Below the pieces are notes generated by a model. That model had not been told where the DNA came from. It saw nothing but the letters and a program-made list of their open reading frames with translations, and did not search any database. Below, piece by piece: positions 1-8,571 of a stretch of 64,000 nucleotides of DNA. Both the position numbers and the translations under genes were made by a program. The stretch is taken from NCBI GenBank assembly GCA_025363475.1, contig JANYDS010000023.1, forward strand, positions 1-64,000, in the 5' to 3' direction. Positions within the stretch are counted from its first letter, which is position 1. Every line of letters begins with the position of its first letter. The DNA is from Terriglobia bacterium (GTDB lineage Bacteria; Acidobacteriota; Terriglobia; Bryobacterales; Bryobacteraceae).

Positions 1-201
1 AACTGTGCGCTTCAAGGCGGTTTTCTCATCATAGGGGGTTCCTGACCAGCACCAAGCTGCGGAGTCCGAGAACGGGGGACTGTCAACCTTGCACGCCAAA
101 CCGCGTAGCAGTTGGCAGAACACGCCATTGCCGCAGGCTAAACCCTCCGTTTCTGTAATAAAGTATAGATGTCTTAGTAGTATGGTCACCTTGCGTCAGA
201 A

Positions 202-966
202 ATGAGCGACGAATTGCCAATTTTCCCCCTGAATGCTGGGGATCCCGTGGCCGTCCAGCCTTGGTATGTCGCCTATACGCGTCCCCGCATGGAGCAAACA
301 GCCCGGGTGAACCTTGAGCGCCAGGGCTACCAGGTGGAGACAGCGAGCAACGGCGCCCAGGCGCTTGCCAAAATCAAGGAGAGCCGCCCGGATCTCCTCG
401 TTTCGGATGTCATGATGCCGGAAATGGACGGCTTTGAGGTATTGAAGCAACTGCGTGCCAAGTCCAGCGTGCCGGTGCTTATGCTGACGGGATTGGGCGA
501 TGAGGCGGACCGCATTGTCGGCCTTGAGATTGGGGCCGATGACTATCTGCCGAAGACTTTTTCGACGAGAGAATTGCTGGCGCGGCTGCGGGCGGTGATC
601 CGGCGCTCGAAGATTACGGCGAAGCAGCGGGTGGAAGTGTTGCAGGAACCAGTGGTGGTGGGCGGTATCCATATCGACCCGGAAACGCGACTGGTGCTGG
701 TGGATCACCAGCCGGTGACCCTGACGGCTGTTGAGTTTGATTTGCTGATCTCTCTGGCGCGGGCGTGTGGCCGGGTGAAGACACGGGAGCGGCTGCTGCT
801 GGAAGTGGCGGAACGGGATTTCGAGGTATTTGACCGGTCGATTGACGTGCATGTTTCTTCAATCCGGAGGAAGCTGGGTGACGATCCGAAATCGCCGCAA
901 TACATTCAAACGATCCGCGGCGTGGGTTACATGATGCTCAAACCGGGCACACTGGGCACGACATGA
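202..966 (+). CDS. OmpR-type response regulator with a NusG/RfaH-like N-terminal head (chimeric)
   Basis: A 254-residue protein. Residues about 20-43 (P-W-Y-V-A-Y-T-R-P-R-M-E, then N-L-E-R-Q-G-Y) match the start of NusG/RfaH N-terminal domains, not a receiver. From about residue 44 the protein is a receiver that lacks strand 1 and the acidic pair that binds magnesium. The phosphoacceptor Asp69 (S-D-V-M-M-P) and the conserved Lys118 are present, with K-T-F where K-P-F is usual. The C-terminal half is a complete OmpR winged helix ending in the R-G-V-G-Y wing. Its stop overlaps the start of the downstream kinase (ATGA), as in a Cpx-like operon. As written, the receiver should not fold or be phosphorylated normally. 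The fusion could be real or an assembly joint at the L-E-R-Q-G-Y coding segment, which both families share. Confidence 0.85.
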   Translation: MSDELPIFPLNAGDPVAVQPWYVAYTRPRMEQTARVNLERQGYQVETASNGAQALAKIKESRPDLLVSDVMMPEMDGFEVLKQLRAKSSVPVLMLTGLGDEADRIVGLEIGADDYLPKTFSTRELLARLRAVIRRSKITAKQRVEVLQEPVVVGGIHIDPETRLVLVDHQPVTLTAVEFDLLISLARACGRVKTRERLLLEVAERDFEVFDRSIDVHVSSIRRKLGDDPKSPQYIQTIRGVGYMMLKPGTLGTT

Positions 967-2420
967 AACCGCGTATTGCTCTTTCAACGAAAATACTGCT
1001 GCTGGCTTTCGCCAATTTTTTGCTGCTGGGGCTGGTTGGGCTGGGGTTTGCCTGGTTCCAGTTCGGGCTGGAGTTTAATTCGAGGCTGATCGGGCCTGCG
1101 CGGGAGCGAGTGATTTCGACAGCCCGACAAATGGCGCTCGACTTGGGCGACACTCCGGTTGAAGGGCGGGATCAGTTGATGCGGCGCTATGCCGACACCT
1201 ATCGCGTGGCCTTCTACGTCTTTGCCCAGCAAGGAGGGGAACAGGTGGCGGGTCCGGCGATCAAGCTGCCGGAAGCGGTAATTGAGGAAATGCACAAGCC
1301 TCCACCGCCCGCAGAACGGCCACCAGGGCGCAGAGGCCGTGGACGCGGCGATGAACCCGAAGACCGTGGCCCGGGCAGGCGGGCGCTGGGACCAGAGAGG
1401 CCACCCCCTATTTTTGAAGCATCAAGCAGCAACCCGCCGCTCTATTGGGTGGGGGTGGGGATTCCCCTGCGGGAGCCCGGCGGGGAGGGCCAACGCCCTG
1501 GCGTAGTCCTGATGACTGCACCTTCTTTTGTGGGAACGCCGCTGTTTTTCGATTACAAACCCTGGCTCGCAGTGACCGTCGCGCTGGTCGCGGTTTTTCT
1601 CCTGTGCTGGCTGCCTTTCATCCGAAGCCTGACGCGGGCTGTGACAGCGATCAGTAAGGTGACGGAGCATATTGCCGAAGGCCGCTTCGAGCAACATTTG
1701 CCGGAAGTGCGCCGGGACGAACTGGGGCTGCTGGCGGGCAGTATTAACCGCATGGCAGGGCGTCTCGCGGGCTTTGTGACGGGGCAGAAGCGGTTTCTCG
1801 GCGACATCGCCCACGAACTGTGTGCGCCAATTGCGCGGATTCAGTTTGCGCTGGGCATTCTGGAACACAAAACAGAACCGGGCACGGTGGACGATTTGCA
1901 GGATGAAGTCAACCATATGTCGGGCCTTGTAGCTGAACTGCTCTCGTTTTCGAAAGCTGGTATGCAACAGGCTGGCAAGCCATTGAAGGCGGTGGACGCT
2001 GCCGAGGTTGTGAGCCAGGCGGTGGCGCGGGAAGCGGCGGCTGTTGAGGTCAGCACTGAACAGGGGCTGAGAGTAATGGCAGATCAGGAATCGCTGGTTC
2101 GTGCGGTATCGAATCTGATCCGGAATGCGGTCCGGTACGCGGGGGATGCGGGTCCTATTTCGATCACTGTGCGCCGCGAAAAAGACGAAGTAGTGATTGC
2201 GGTTTCAGACGCGGGTCCGGGGTTGCCGGAAGAGGAAATTGACCGGGTGTTTACGCCGTTTTACCGGCTGGAAAATTCGCGGAACCGGACGTCGGGCGGA
2301 GTGGGACTGGGGCTGGCGATTGTGCGGAACAGCATAGAGGCATGTAAAGGTACCGTGCGCTGCCGCAACCGTGTACCTTCAGGTTTGGAAGTGGAAATCC
2401 GGCTTCAGGCGGCATATTGA
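963..2420 (+). CDS. Membrane sensor histidine kinase, CpxA-like
   Basis: A 485-residue kinase, partner of the upstream regulator. It has an N-terminal membrane segment (about residues 8-32), a periplasmic sensor with a proline/arginine-rich stretch at about 110-150, a second membrane segment (about 200-220), HAMP, then a HisKA box (I-A-H-E-L-C-A-P-I-A-R-I) with the phosphoacceptor His. The ATPase domain shows the N box (N-L-I-R-N-A-V-R-Y), the G1 box (D-A-G-P-G-L) and the G2 box (G-V-G-L-G-L). It is full length and unbroken, unlike its regulator. The low-complexity Pro/Arg stretch in the sensor recalls CpxA-type kinases of Acidobacteriota, but the signal cannot be inferred. Confidence 0.93.
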   Translation: MKPRIALSTKILLLAFANFLLLGLVGLGFAWFQFGLEFNSRLIGPARERVISTARQMALDLGDTPVEGRDQLMRRYADTYRVAFYVFAQQGGEQVAGPAIKLPEAVIEEMHKPPPPAERPPGRRGRGRGDEPEDRGPGRRALGPERPPPIFEASSSNPPLYWVGVGIPLREPGGEGQRPGVVLMTAPSFVGTPLFFDYKPWLAVTVALVAVFLLCWLPFIRSLTRAVTAISKVTEHIAEGRFEQHLPEVRRDELGLLAGSINRMAGRLAGFVTGQKRFLGDIAHELCAPIARIQFALGILEHKTEPGTVDDLQDEVNHMSGLVAELLSFSKAGMQQAGKPLKAVDAAEVVSQAVAREAAAVEVSTEQGLRVMADQESLVRAVSNLIRNAVRYAGDAGPISITVRREKDEVVIAVSDAGPGLPEEEIDRVFTPFYRLENSRNRTSGGVGLGLAIVRNSIEACKGTVRCRNRVPSGLEVEIRLQAAY

Positions 2421-2463
2421 GGGAAGGCTGTTCAAGCCCCCCCTCAACGTGCCAGATCTGAAA

Positions 2464-3723
2464 TTAACGGCCGCCGCCAAAACCACCGCGACGGGGCTTG
2501 AACGACTGGGTCTTGCTGGCAAAGCGCCTTTCCTGGGTGGGCATCATGATGACTGCCGCGCCGCGCTCTTCACGACCGAGGCCATCAGGAGTCTGCTTCA
2601 CTTCGAGGCGAACTTTCAGGACACGCTCAATCTGCTGCACGTCGCGGCGTTCGCCACGGGTGCCGAAGGTTGAAGCGGTACCGCGGGCTCCGGCGCGACC
2701 GGTACGGCCAACGCGGTGGATGAAATCTTCCGCCTGCTGGGGCAGATCGTAATTCACCACGTGGGAGATATTGTCGACATGGATGCCGCGGGCTGCGACG
2801 TCAGTTGCGACAAGGACGCGATACTGGCCGTCCTGGAAGCCCTTGAGTGCCATGTTGCGCTGGTTCTGTGAACGGTCGCCATGAATGGCTGTGGATTTGA
2901 TGCCGGCGCCGTGGAGTTTCTTCGCCAGCTTCTCGCAACCATGCTTGGTGCGGGCAAAGACCAGGAAGGACCCGCCTTCACCGGTTTCGAGCAGGTGATG
3001 AAGAAGGGCCAGTTTGCGGTCCTGCTCCACTTCGTAAATATGCATGTCGATCTGATCGGCAGGCCGTGTAATGGAACCGACAGCGATTCTGACGGGTTCA
3101 TGACAATGCCGGTCGATGAGGCGCGCAACCGAGCTTTCAAATGTGGCTGAGAAGAACATCGTTTGGCGATTCGCCATGGTCTTCTTGAGAATGTCTTCGA
3201 CGGAGGGCAGGAAGCCCATGTCAAGCATGCGATCTGCTTCGTCGAGAACAACGATGCGGACGGCAGCGAGGTTGACCAGTTTGCGGTCAAGGAAATCGCT
3301 GAGACGGCCGGGGGTGGCGATGACAACCTGAGCACCCGCACGGAGTGATTTCAGTTGGCCGTTTTCGCTCATGCCGCCAACGACAACTGCGGAGCGGATG
3401 CCCGTGCCTTTGGACATAAGAGCAAACGTTTCGTGAATTTGCATCGCGAGTTCGCGGGTGGGGCTCAACACGAGAGCCTGAGGGCCTGCGGTCAACGGCT
3501 TGCTCAGCAGCGATTCGAGAATCGGGAGAGCAAATGCGAGCGTCTTGCCGGTGCCGGTTTGGGCAGTGGCAACTACGTCATGGCCGAGAATGGCGGGCGG
3601 GATCGCCTGTGCCTGGATAGGCGTGGGCGTAACGAATTTGTGCCCTGCAAGGTTCTTGCGGAGTACAGGTGTAGCGACTAAGTCGGTAAAAGTGATCATT
3701 AATTGTTTTTTTGGGTAAGGCAA
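2464..3723 (-). CDS. rhlE: DEAD-box ATP-dependent RNA helicase, RhlE-like
   Basis: A complete DEAD-box core: Q motif around P-T-P-I-Q, motif I A-Q-T-G-T-G-K-T, Ia P-T-R-E-L, II D-E-A-D, III S-A-T, and motif VI H-R-V-G-R-T-G-R. A short basic, glycine-rich tail (P-R-R-G-G-F-G-G-G-R) is typical of RhlE-type helicases that act in ribosome assembly, RNA decay or cold adaptation. The first ATG gives 419 residues; an internal ATG eight codons later (3699) begins M-I-T-F-T-D-L, which is where family members usually start, so either is possible. It converges with the histidine kinase across about 40 nt. Confidence 0.95.
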   Translation of the reverse strand: MPYPKKQLMITFTDLVATPVLRKNLAGHKFVTPTPIQAQAIPPAILGHDVVATAQTGTGKTLAFALPILESLLSKPLTAGPQALVLSPTRELAMQIHETFALMSKGTGIRSAVVVGGMSENGQLKSLRAGAQVVIATPGRLSDFLDRKLVNLAAVRIVVLDEADRMLDMGFLPSVEDILKKTMANRQTMFFSATFESSVARLIDRHCHEPVRIAVGSITRPADQIDMHIYEVEQDRKLALLHHLLETGEGGSFLVFARTKHGCEKLAKKLHGAGIKSTAIHGDRSQNQRNMALKGFQDGQYRVLVATDVAARGIHVDNISHVVNYDLPQQAEDFIHRVGRTGRAGARGTASTFGTRGERRDVQQIERVLKVRLEVKQTPDGLGREERGAAVIMMPTQERRFASKTQSFKPRRGGFGGGR

Positions 3724-3799
3724 CCAGCGAGGCCGAACGGTACAGAGGGAGGGCGGAGCGGGTTTAACTTCTACTTACATTCGCCAGTATAGCACGTAT

Positions 3800-4531
3800 T
3801 CAGGAAGCGCAGGCTGCCTGATTGAGAACGGCTGGGGCGCTGGTACCGCAGCAACGCTTGTATTTGGTGCCGGAACCGCAGGGGCAGAGGGCGTTGCGGG
3901 GCGTTTGCGGGTTTGGTTTAGCCGGATTTGCTGGATTTGCGAGATTTGCAGAACGAAGCCAATTGGGGTCTGAGGCGGCTCGTTTGAGGGCGTCGAAGGC
4001 GATGATTTCGCGCTGGACGGGGTCTACTCTGGTGATCTTTTGTAAGGCCGGGATGATTTCGCGGACGGAGGCGAGGCCGAGGTCGGACTGGTCCATGTTT
4101 TCGGGGAAGTATTCGTCGCGGAACTGGCGTTCGGTTTGGTGGCGTTTGAGTTCGGCGAGGTTGCGGTGGAAGTGGCGCTGGGCCGTGGTGCGGGCCCGGT
4201 CAATGGCGTTTTGTTGGGTTTCATTATCGGTGCCTTCGGGATCGAGACTGGATTCGATGATGTTGCAACGCCGGAGTCTCCAGGCTGCGCTGGTGATTTC
4301 GGCGGCGAGGGCGATTTCTACTGGGCCTTCGGGGGCGAGGTGGTCGTCGAAGGAGATGATGAAGTTGCTCCAGATTTTGGTTTCTTCGGGGCGGATGCTG
4401 TTGGATAGGGTGGCGAAGAGGCCGGTTTTGGTGGCGTTTTGGGCGGCGCGATGTTTGCCGGATTCGGTGCGGGGGCCGGTGGAAGCTTCGGCGTTTTGCT
4501 GATTGGCTGCGATTTGGGCTGGGGTGGTCAT
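3800..4531 (-). CDS. SEC-C motif protein of an Acidobacteriota-type family
   Basis: About 243 residues from the ATG at 4531. The N-terminus contains A-N-Q-Q-N-A-E-A-S-T-G-P-R-T-E-S-G-K, a signature seen in many uncharacterised acidobacterial proteins. The C-terminus carries a zinc-binding SEC-C motif (C-P-C-G-S-G-T-K-Y-K-R-C-C-G) like that at the end of SecA. The middle is helical and rich in Arg and Glu. An ATG lies 40 codons upstream, but the extension shows no family features. Function unknown; SEC-C tails often bind zinc and may contact ribosomes or proteins. It sits between a helicase and an insertion-sequence remnant. Confidence 0.75.
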   Translation of the reverse strand: MTTPAQIAANQQNAEASTGPRTESGKHRAAQNATKTGLFATLSNSIRPEETKIWSNFIISFDDHLAPEGPVEIALAAEITSAAWRLRRCNIIESSLDPEGTDNETQQNAIDRARTTAQRHFHRNLAELKRHQTERQFRDEYFPENMDQSDLGLASVREIIPALQKITRVDPVQREIIAFDALKRAASDPNWLRSANLANPANPAKPNPQTPRNALCPCGSGTKYKRCCGTSAPAVLNQAACAS

Positions 4532-4688
4532 GTCGGGGCTGACGGTAGCATGGTTGTCAAGGATTTGGCGGGGAAATTGTCTGTAAGTTGATGAAAATAT
4601 TGCGAAATATGTTGTGTGACTGATAAGGTTGCTTCGGCTGGCGGGGCACAATGCTGATGTGCAGGACGGCGTTCAGCCCGCCAGTTGA

Positions 4689-5329
4689 TGCAACCGACTG
4701 AATTGGGAAGGAGTCAAGGGCGTCTATCACATCAATGCGGTGGACACCGTGACGCAGTGGGAGGTGGCCGGGGGTGCGTGGAGAAGATCAGCGAGCATTA
4801 TCTGTTGCCGGTTCTCGAAGCGATTCTGCATCAGTTTCCCTTCCGGATACTGGGATTTCATTTCGACAATGGCTCGGAGTTCGTGAATCACAAGGTGGCG
4901 GAGATGCTGGAAGGGCTGCTGATCGAGTTTATGAAATCACGGGCCAGCCGCAGCCAGGACAATGCTTTGGTGGAAGGCAAGAACGGAGCGGTGATCCGCA
5001 AGCACGTCGGATACGGCCATATCGCGGCGGCGCATGCCGAGGCGGTGCAGAAGTTCTACACAGCGCACTTCAATCCTTATCTGAACTATCACCGGCCGTG
5101 CGGGTTCGCGACAACCAGTTTCAATGCGCGAGGGAAACGAACTCCTTACGAGAAACTGGCGTCGCTGCCGGAAGCCGGACAGTACCTGAAACCGGGAGAG
5201 ACCTTCGCGAAGCTGGAACGGATGGCGGTGAAAATGAGCGATACGGAATGCGCCCGGAAAATGGGAGAGGCCAAGGCGAAACTGTTGCGGCAGTTCAAGC
5301 TGGAATCGCCGTTCCCGCCGGCGCGCTGA
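4689..5329 (+). pseudogene. Truncated, frameshifted DDE transposase (integrase core)
   Basis: The catalytic half of an IS481/IS3-like transposase. It begins in one frame at N-W-E-G-V-K-G-V-Y-H-I-N-A-V-D (from about 4701) just after a stop codon, so the DNA-binding half is gone. At about 4761-4775 the run GGGGG seems to hold two extra bases. After it the reading continues in another frame as C-V-E-K-I-S-E-H-Y-L through F-D-N-G-S-E-F and E-G-K-N-G-A-V-I-R-K-H to a natural end at 5329. The D, D-N-G-S-E-F and downstream E positions of the DDE triad are recognisable, but the protein cannot be made in one piece. Confidence 0.85.
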
Positions 5330-5638
5330 AACCGACAAAACCAGCACAGGGGAAACAAACCCGGAGAACCGTGGAAATGACCCACCGTTCCGGCGACGGG
5401 TCTCCCTGTCTCAAACTTCAAACCAAAGACCGGCTGCCTGACGGCAGCCCCAAACCAACACCAAAGGAAAAATCAGCCGCAGAACATCCTCTCCGGATGT
5501 CCATCCTTCAGGATCACCCTGTGCTGGAAACGATTTCGGGGTTCAGGATCATCCTACGATTGGAAAATGCTCAGGCACCGCGCGATAGGGCCGTCACGCT
5601 GCGCAGTCGTCATAGCAATCGGCGATAGAGAGGGTGCT
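5330..5638 (+). mobile_element. Probable 3' tail of the same insertion sequence
   Basis: About 300 nt with no convincing gene between the transposase remnant and the acyltransferase. It is read as the downstream part of the degraded element by position only. I could not find a matching terminal inverted repeat or target duplication, so the right boundary is a guess. Confidence 0.35.
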
Positions 5639-6403
5639 CTATTTTGGAGCCTCTCCAGGAGTCTGGGTGCGGGTTTTTTTTCGGTCGAGGTTCCGGAAGA
5701 GCACCTCCGCCGGGTTGCCCATGGCAAGTGAATATGGAGGGATATCTCCAATTACAACACTGTTGGCACCAATGATTGCGCCTTCCCCGATCGTTGTTCC
5801 TTTCATAATGTGAGAGCCGTTGCCAATCCATGCGTAACGGCAAATGCGCACCCGAGCAATATCGTTCAGATCCGGAGGAAGACGTGCGGCGCGTTTCAAA
5901 GCGTCCCGAGGGTGTCCGTCACTGTCCGAAATCCTGCAATCATAGGAAATGATTACATCTTCTTCAATCACCACTTCCCGATTGACCGTTAAGGTCGTGT
6001 TCCATCCGATTGCCGTTCGGTCCCCGACAATGAGAGCCGGTCGGTCCAGGAAGTGCCCGGAGTGAATAGAGACATTCCCACCGAGTGACACATTGTCGCC
6101 GAAGTGCAGTTCTACATGGCCATTTACGTAGGGCATGCCTTCGATCCGGAGCCCCTTGCCTACGGTGGTGCAACGAGACTGAAACAGCGGATGTCTGTAA
6201 AACAGGCTGACCAAGGACCGGGAGAGAGTAATCAACACAAAGTGCGCTTCATATAGCAGCCTGCAGACCGGCCTGAAAGCAGCCGGTACTCTTGGACCTG
6301 GCGGGTTGAGCACAAACCTGACGATGTTCTTCAGTGCCCTGTAGCTCGGGGATTCAGCCCGTTTTATCTTTAGAATTAATCGATCAAGTATTTTCAAAGG
6401 CAC
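5639..6403 (-). CDS. Left-handed beta-helix (hexapeptide) acyltransferase
   Basis: A 254-residue protein of the WbbJ/maltose-acetyltransferase type. The second half has hexapeptide repeats such as I-G-W-N-T-T-L, W-I-G-N-G-S-H-I-M-K-G-T-T-I-G-E-G and I-I-G-A-N-S-V-V-I-G-D, ending in P-Y-S-L-A-M-G-N-P-A-E, the usual close of serine/sugar O-acetyltransferases. The first about 90 residues are not recognised and contain a hydrophobic, possibly membrane-associated stretch. It probably transfers an acyl group from CoA or ACP to a sugar. The neighbouring ACP and ketoacyl synthase suggest the acyl donor could be made locally. It is divergent from the SDR gene across about 150 nt. Confidence 0.85.
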   Translation of the reverse strand: MPLKILDRLILKIKRAESPSYRALKNIVRFVLNPPGPRVPAAFRPVCRLLYEAHFVLITLSRSLVSLFYRHPLFQSRCTTVGKGLRIEGMPYVNGHVELHFGDNVSLGGNVSIHSGHFLDRPALIVGDRTAIGWNTTLTVNREVVIEEDVIISYDCRISDSDGHPRDALKRAARLPPDLNDIARVRICRYAWIGNGSHIMKGTTIGEGAIIGANSVVIGDIPPYSLAMGNPAEVLFRNLDRKKTRTQTPGEAPK

Positions 6404-6556
6404 TCCCGGGCTTCCGGGATTCGCGAAGCGGCTCTCGACATTTACCTACATGTTAACCGAGTGAGGGATTTCCGGACGGGGTGAGATACTGTGAATGCGA
6501 TTTCCCTCACGGAGAGCCGGGACGATGAAACCCGCAGCAGGCCACAGGAGTGTGTG

Positions 6557-7321
6557 ATGTCCAATTTTAATCCAATGAATCTGGGCGGTCGCGTTGTGCT
6601 GGTGACCGGCGCTTCGTCAGGTATCGGCAGGGCCACGTCGGTACTTCTGAGCCGGTTGGGAGCGCGACTCGCGATCTGTGCCCGGGATGAGGGTCGTCTC
6701 ACCGAAACTCTGGGGATGCTGGAAGGTACAGGACACCTGACATTTCCATTCGATCTCATGCGCACCGATGACATCCCTGGGTGGGTTAGAAGCGTAGTTG
6801 AGGAAATTGGATGCCTCGACGGACTGGTCCACTGCGCGGGTATCCACGGAATCCTGACGATTCGAGCAGCGAACGCGGAGAAGATCGAAACCATGATGCG
6901 CGTTAATGTGCTCAGCGCTCTTCTGCTTGCGCGAGGTATTTGCGAGCCCGGTTGCAGAGGAACCAAGGCGAGCATAGTATTTGTTTCCTCAGTTGCGGCG
7001 ATTAGCGGATCCCCTGCCCTCTCAGTTTATGCGTCCAGCAAGGCTGCTTTGCTGGGCATAACAAAGTCGCTCGCCGCAGAATTGGCGCGTGACGGGATCC
7101 GGGTCAATTGCGTGACGTCGGGTATGGTTCGATCTGAACTCACCAATCGTCTGGAAGAGCAGCTTCTACCGTCACAGTTTGAGGCGATCGAGAGCCGTCA
7201 TCCTCTGGGGATCGGCTCGCCCGACGATGTTGCTAACGCGATTGCCTTTCTGGTCGCGGACACAGGTCGCTGGATCACGGGTACAAGTCTGGTGGTTGAC
7301 GGGGGCTACACATCGGTATGA
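6557..7321 (+). CDS. SDR-family oxidoreductase (FabG-like)
   Basis: A classical short-chain dehydrogenase of about 254 residues. It has the Rossmann motif G-A-S-S-G-I-G-R near the N-terminus, the catalytic Ser in V-S-S-V-A-A-I-S-G-S, and Y-A-S-S-K-A-A for Tyr and Lys. It ends with the common C-terminal D-G-G-Y segment. The start at 6557 is chosen because AGGAG lies seven bases upstream; an ATG 22 codons earlier lacks a site. Its place beside KAS III and ACP suggests reduction of a 3-ketoacyl-ACP, though a sugar or alcohol substrate cannot be excluded. It converges with the KAS III gene, leaving about 9 nt. Confidence 0.9.
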   Translation: MSNFNPMNLGGRVVLVTGASSGIGRATSVLLSRLGARLAICARDEGRLTETLGMLEGTGHLTFPFDLMRTDDIPGWVRSVVEEIGCLDGLVHCAGIHGILTIRAANAEKIETMMRVNVLSALLLARGICEPGCRGTKASIVFVSSVAAISGSPALSVYASSKAALLGITKSLAAELARDGIRVNCVTSGMVRSELTNRLEEQLLPSQFEAIESRHPLGIGSPDDVANAIAFLVADTGRWITGTSLVVDGGYTSV

Positions 7322-7330
7322 AAGATCTGT

Positions 7331-8350
7331 TCACGATGGCCACCGGACTATAGTTCCACCCCACGAGTACCCAACCCCGAACCCTGCGAGCAGAAGCCGA
7401 GAACCGGGTTTCACCCTCCCTTCGTCAACCGCATGCTTCAGGGCAATTGGTATCGTAGAAGATACTGTGTTGCCGCAGTCGGCGAATGACAGGAAAAATT
7501 TTCCCTCGGGAATCTGCAGCGTTTTGCGTAGGTGCTGGAGCATGTAAAGGTTCGCCTGGTGGAAGATCACCAAATCGATATCTTCCAGACTGAGGCCAGC
7601 CTTCTCTAATAGGTCTGCGACCAGTTGCGGAACAATCTTCATGGTGAAGGCGAAGATCTCCGGGCCATTCATATAGATATGGTCAGCAGCACGGATATTT
7701 CCACTCGCATCGACATTTTCTACGGACGAATCCGCCGACCGGGGCTGTCGCATCGCGCCGGCCGGGACAATCAGGTTGGGCCCGCCAGACCCGTCCGTTC
7801 CATATACGAACGGGCCGAGGAAGCAGTGGTCTTCCGACGCGGTTGAGATCAATGTGGCGGCGGCGGCATCGCCGAAGATGGTTCGAACGCTTCTATCATT
7901 CGGATGAATAAACTTACTGTACGTGTCCGCCGTGACCAAAAGTACCTGTCCCGCCTGCCCGGTGGAAATCAGGCCCTGCGCCAAGCCGAGGCCATAAATG
8001 TATCCGGAACAGCCAAGGTTAAAATCCAGGGCTCCCATCGACTTTCGAAGCCCCAACCGATCCTGCAAGAGACAGGCCGTAGTAGGCAGGAAATAATCGG
8101 GAGACTGAGTACACAGCAAAAGGAAATCGATCGAATCCGGAGTACAGACTCTGTCCTCAAAGAGCCTCTCGACTGCGCATACGGCGAGGTCGGAGGCGCA
8201 CTGGTCGACACCTGCAATGTGCCTCGCCTGAATACCGGTCTTCCGGTCAATCTTTTCTACCGACCAGTCAGGAAACTGGTCCGCCAGTTCGGCTGTCGTT
8301 AGCACTTGCTCCGGCAGGTAGTAGCGAACGGCACGAATCGCGGCGGTCAT
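7331..8350 (-). CDS. 3-oxoacyl-ACP synthase III family protein (FabH-like)
   Basis: A 339-residue thiolase-fold condensing enzyme. The catalytic Cys lies in N-L-G-C-S-G-Y-I-Y, the His in I-F-H-Q-A-N, and the Asn in C-G-N-T-V-S-S-T-I-P, giving an intact Cys-His-Asn triad. Family members join an acyl-CoA starter to malonyl-ACP. Its start overlaps the stop of the upstream ACP gene by 4 nt, so the two are translationally coupled and probably partners. A separate KAS III with its own ACP, away from other fatty-acid genes, suggests a special short acyl product, for example to decorate a polysaccharide, rather than housekeeping FabH. Confidence 0.92.
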   Translation of the reverse strand: MTAAIRAVRYYLPEQVLTTAELADQFPDWSVEKIDRKTGIQARHIAGVDQCASDLAVCAVERLFEDRVCTPDSIDFLLLCTQSPDYFLPTTACLLQDRLGLRKSMGALDFNLGCSGYIYGLGLAQGLISTGQAGQVLLVTADTYSKFIHPNDRSVRTIFGDAAAATLISTASEDHCFLGPFVYGTDGSGGPNLIVPAGAMRQPRSADSSVENVDASGNIRAADHIYMNGPEIFAFTMKIVPQLVADLLEKAGLSLEDIDLVIFHQANLYMLQHLRKTLQIPEGKFFLSFADCGNTVSSTIPIALKHAVDEGRVKPGSRLLLAGFGVGYSWGGTIVRWPS

Positions 8351-8571
8351 GCTGGCTGCGTGAGGCGGAACAGTTCGTCGACAGTACTACACCGCGCGAT
8401 ACTTCGGGGAGAAAGCTGAACTCCCCCATTCTCAGCCACTACGCCCATCAAGGTGACCATACCAACCGAATCCCACCCGTCCAGATCCTCGAGCGCTTCG
8501 GAGCCCTTGAGGCTGGAGTGGGGAACGTCGACGATGTCCTCAAAGGCTCGGATAAATTGGTCGTGAGTCAT
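8347..8571 (-). CDS. Acyl carrier protein
   Basis: A 74-residue acidic helical protein. The phosphopantetheine site is the Ser in G-W-D-S-V-G-M, placed as in ACPs of the D-S-(L/V/M) type. A ribosome site (AGGG) lies just upstream of the ATG at 8571. It is the first gene of the ACP-KAS III pair and likely carries the acyl intermediate for it. The sequence differs enough from housekeeping AcpP to suggest a specialised carrier. Confidence 0.85.
   Translation of the reverse strand: MTHDQFIRAFEDIVDVPHSSLKGSEALEDLDGWDSVGMVTLMGVVAENGGVQLSPRSIARCSTVDELFRLTQPA

Noticed and set aside
5620-5660. Possible terminator hairpin (GAGAGG...CCTCTC) after the acyltransferase gene
   Set aside because: The stem needs a 3-nt bulge and no T run follows on the relevant strand.
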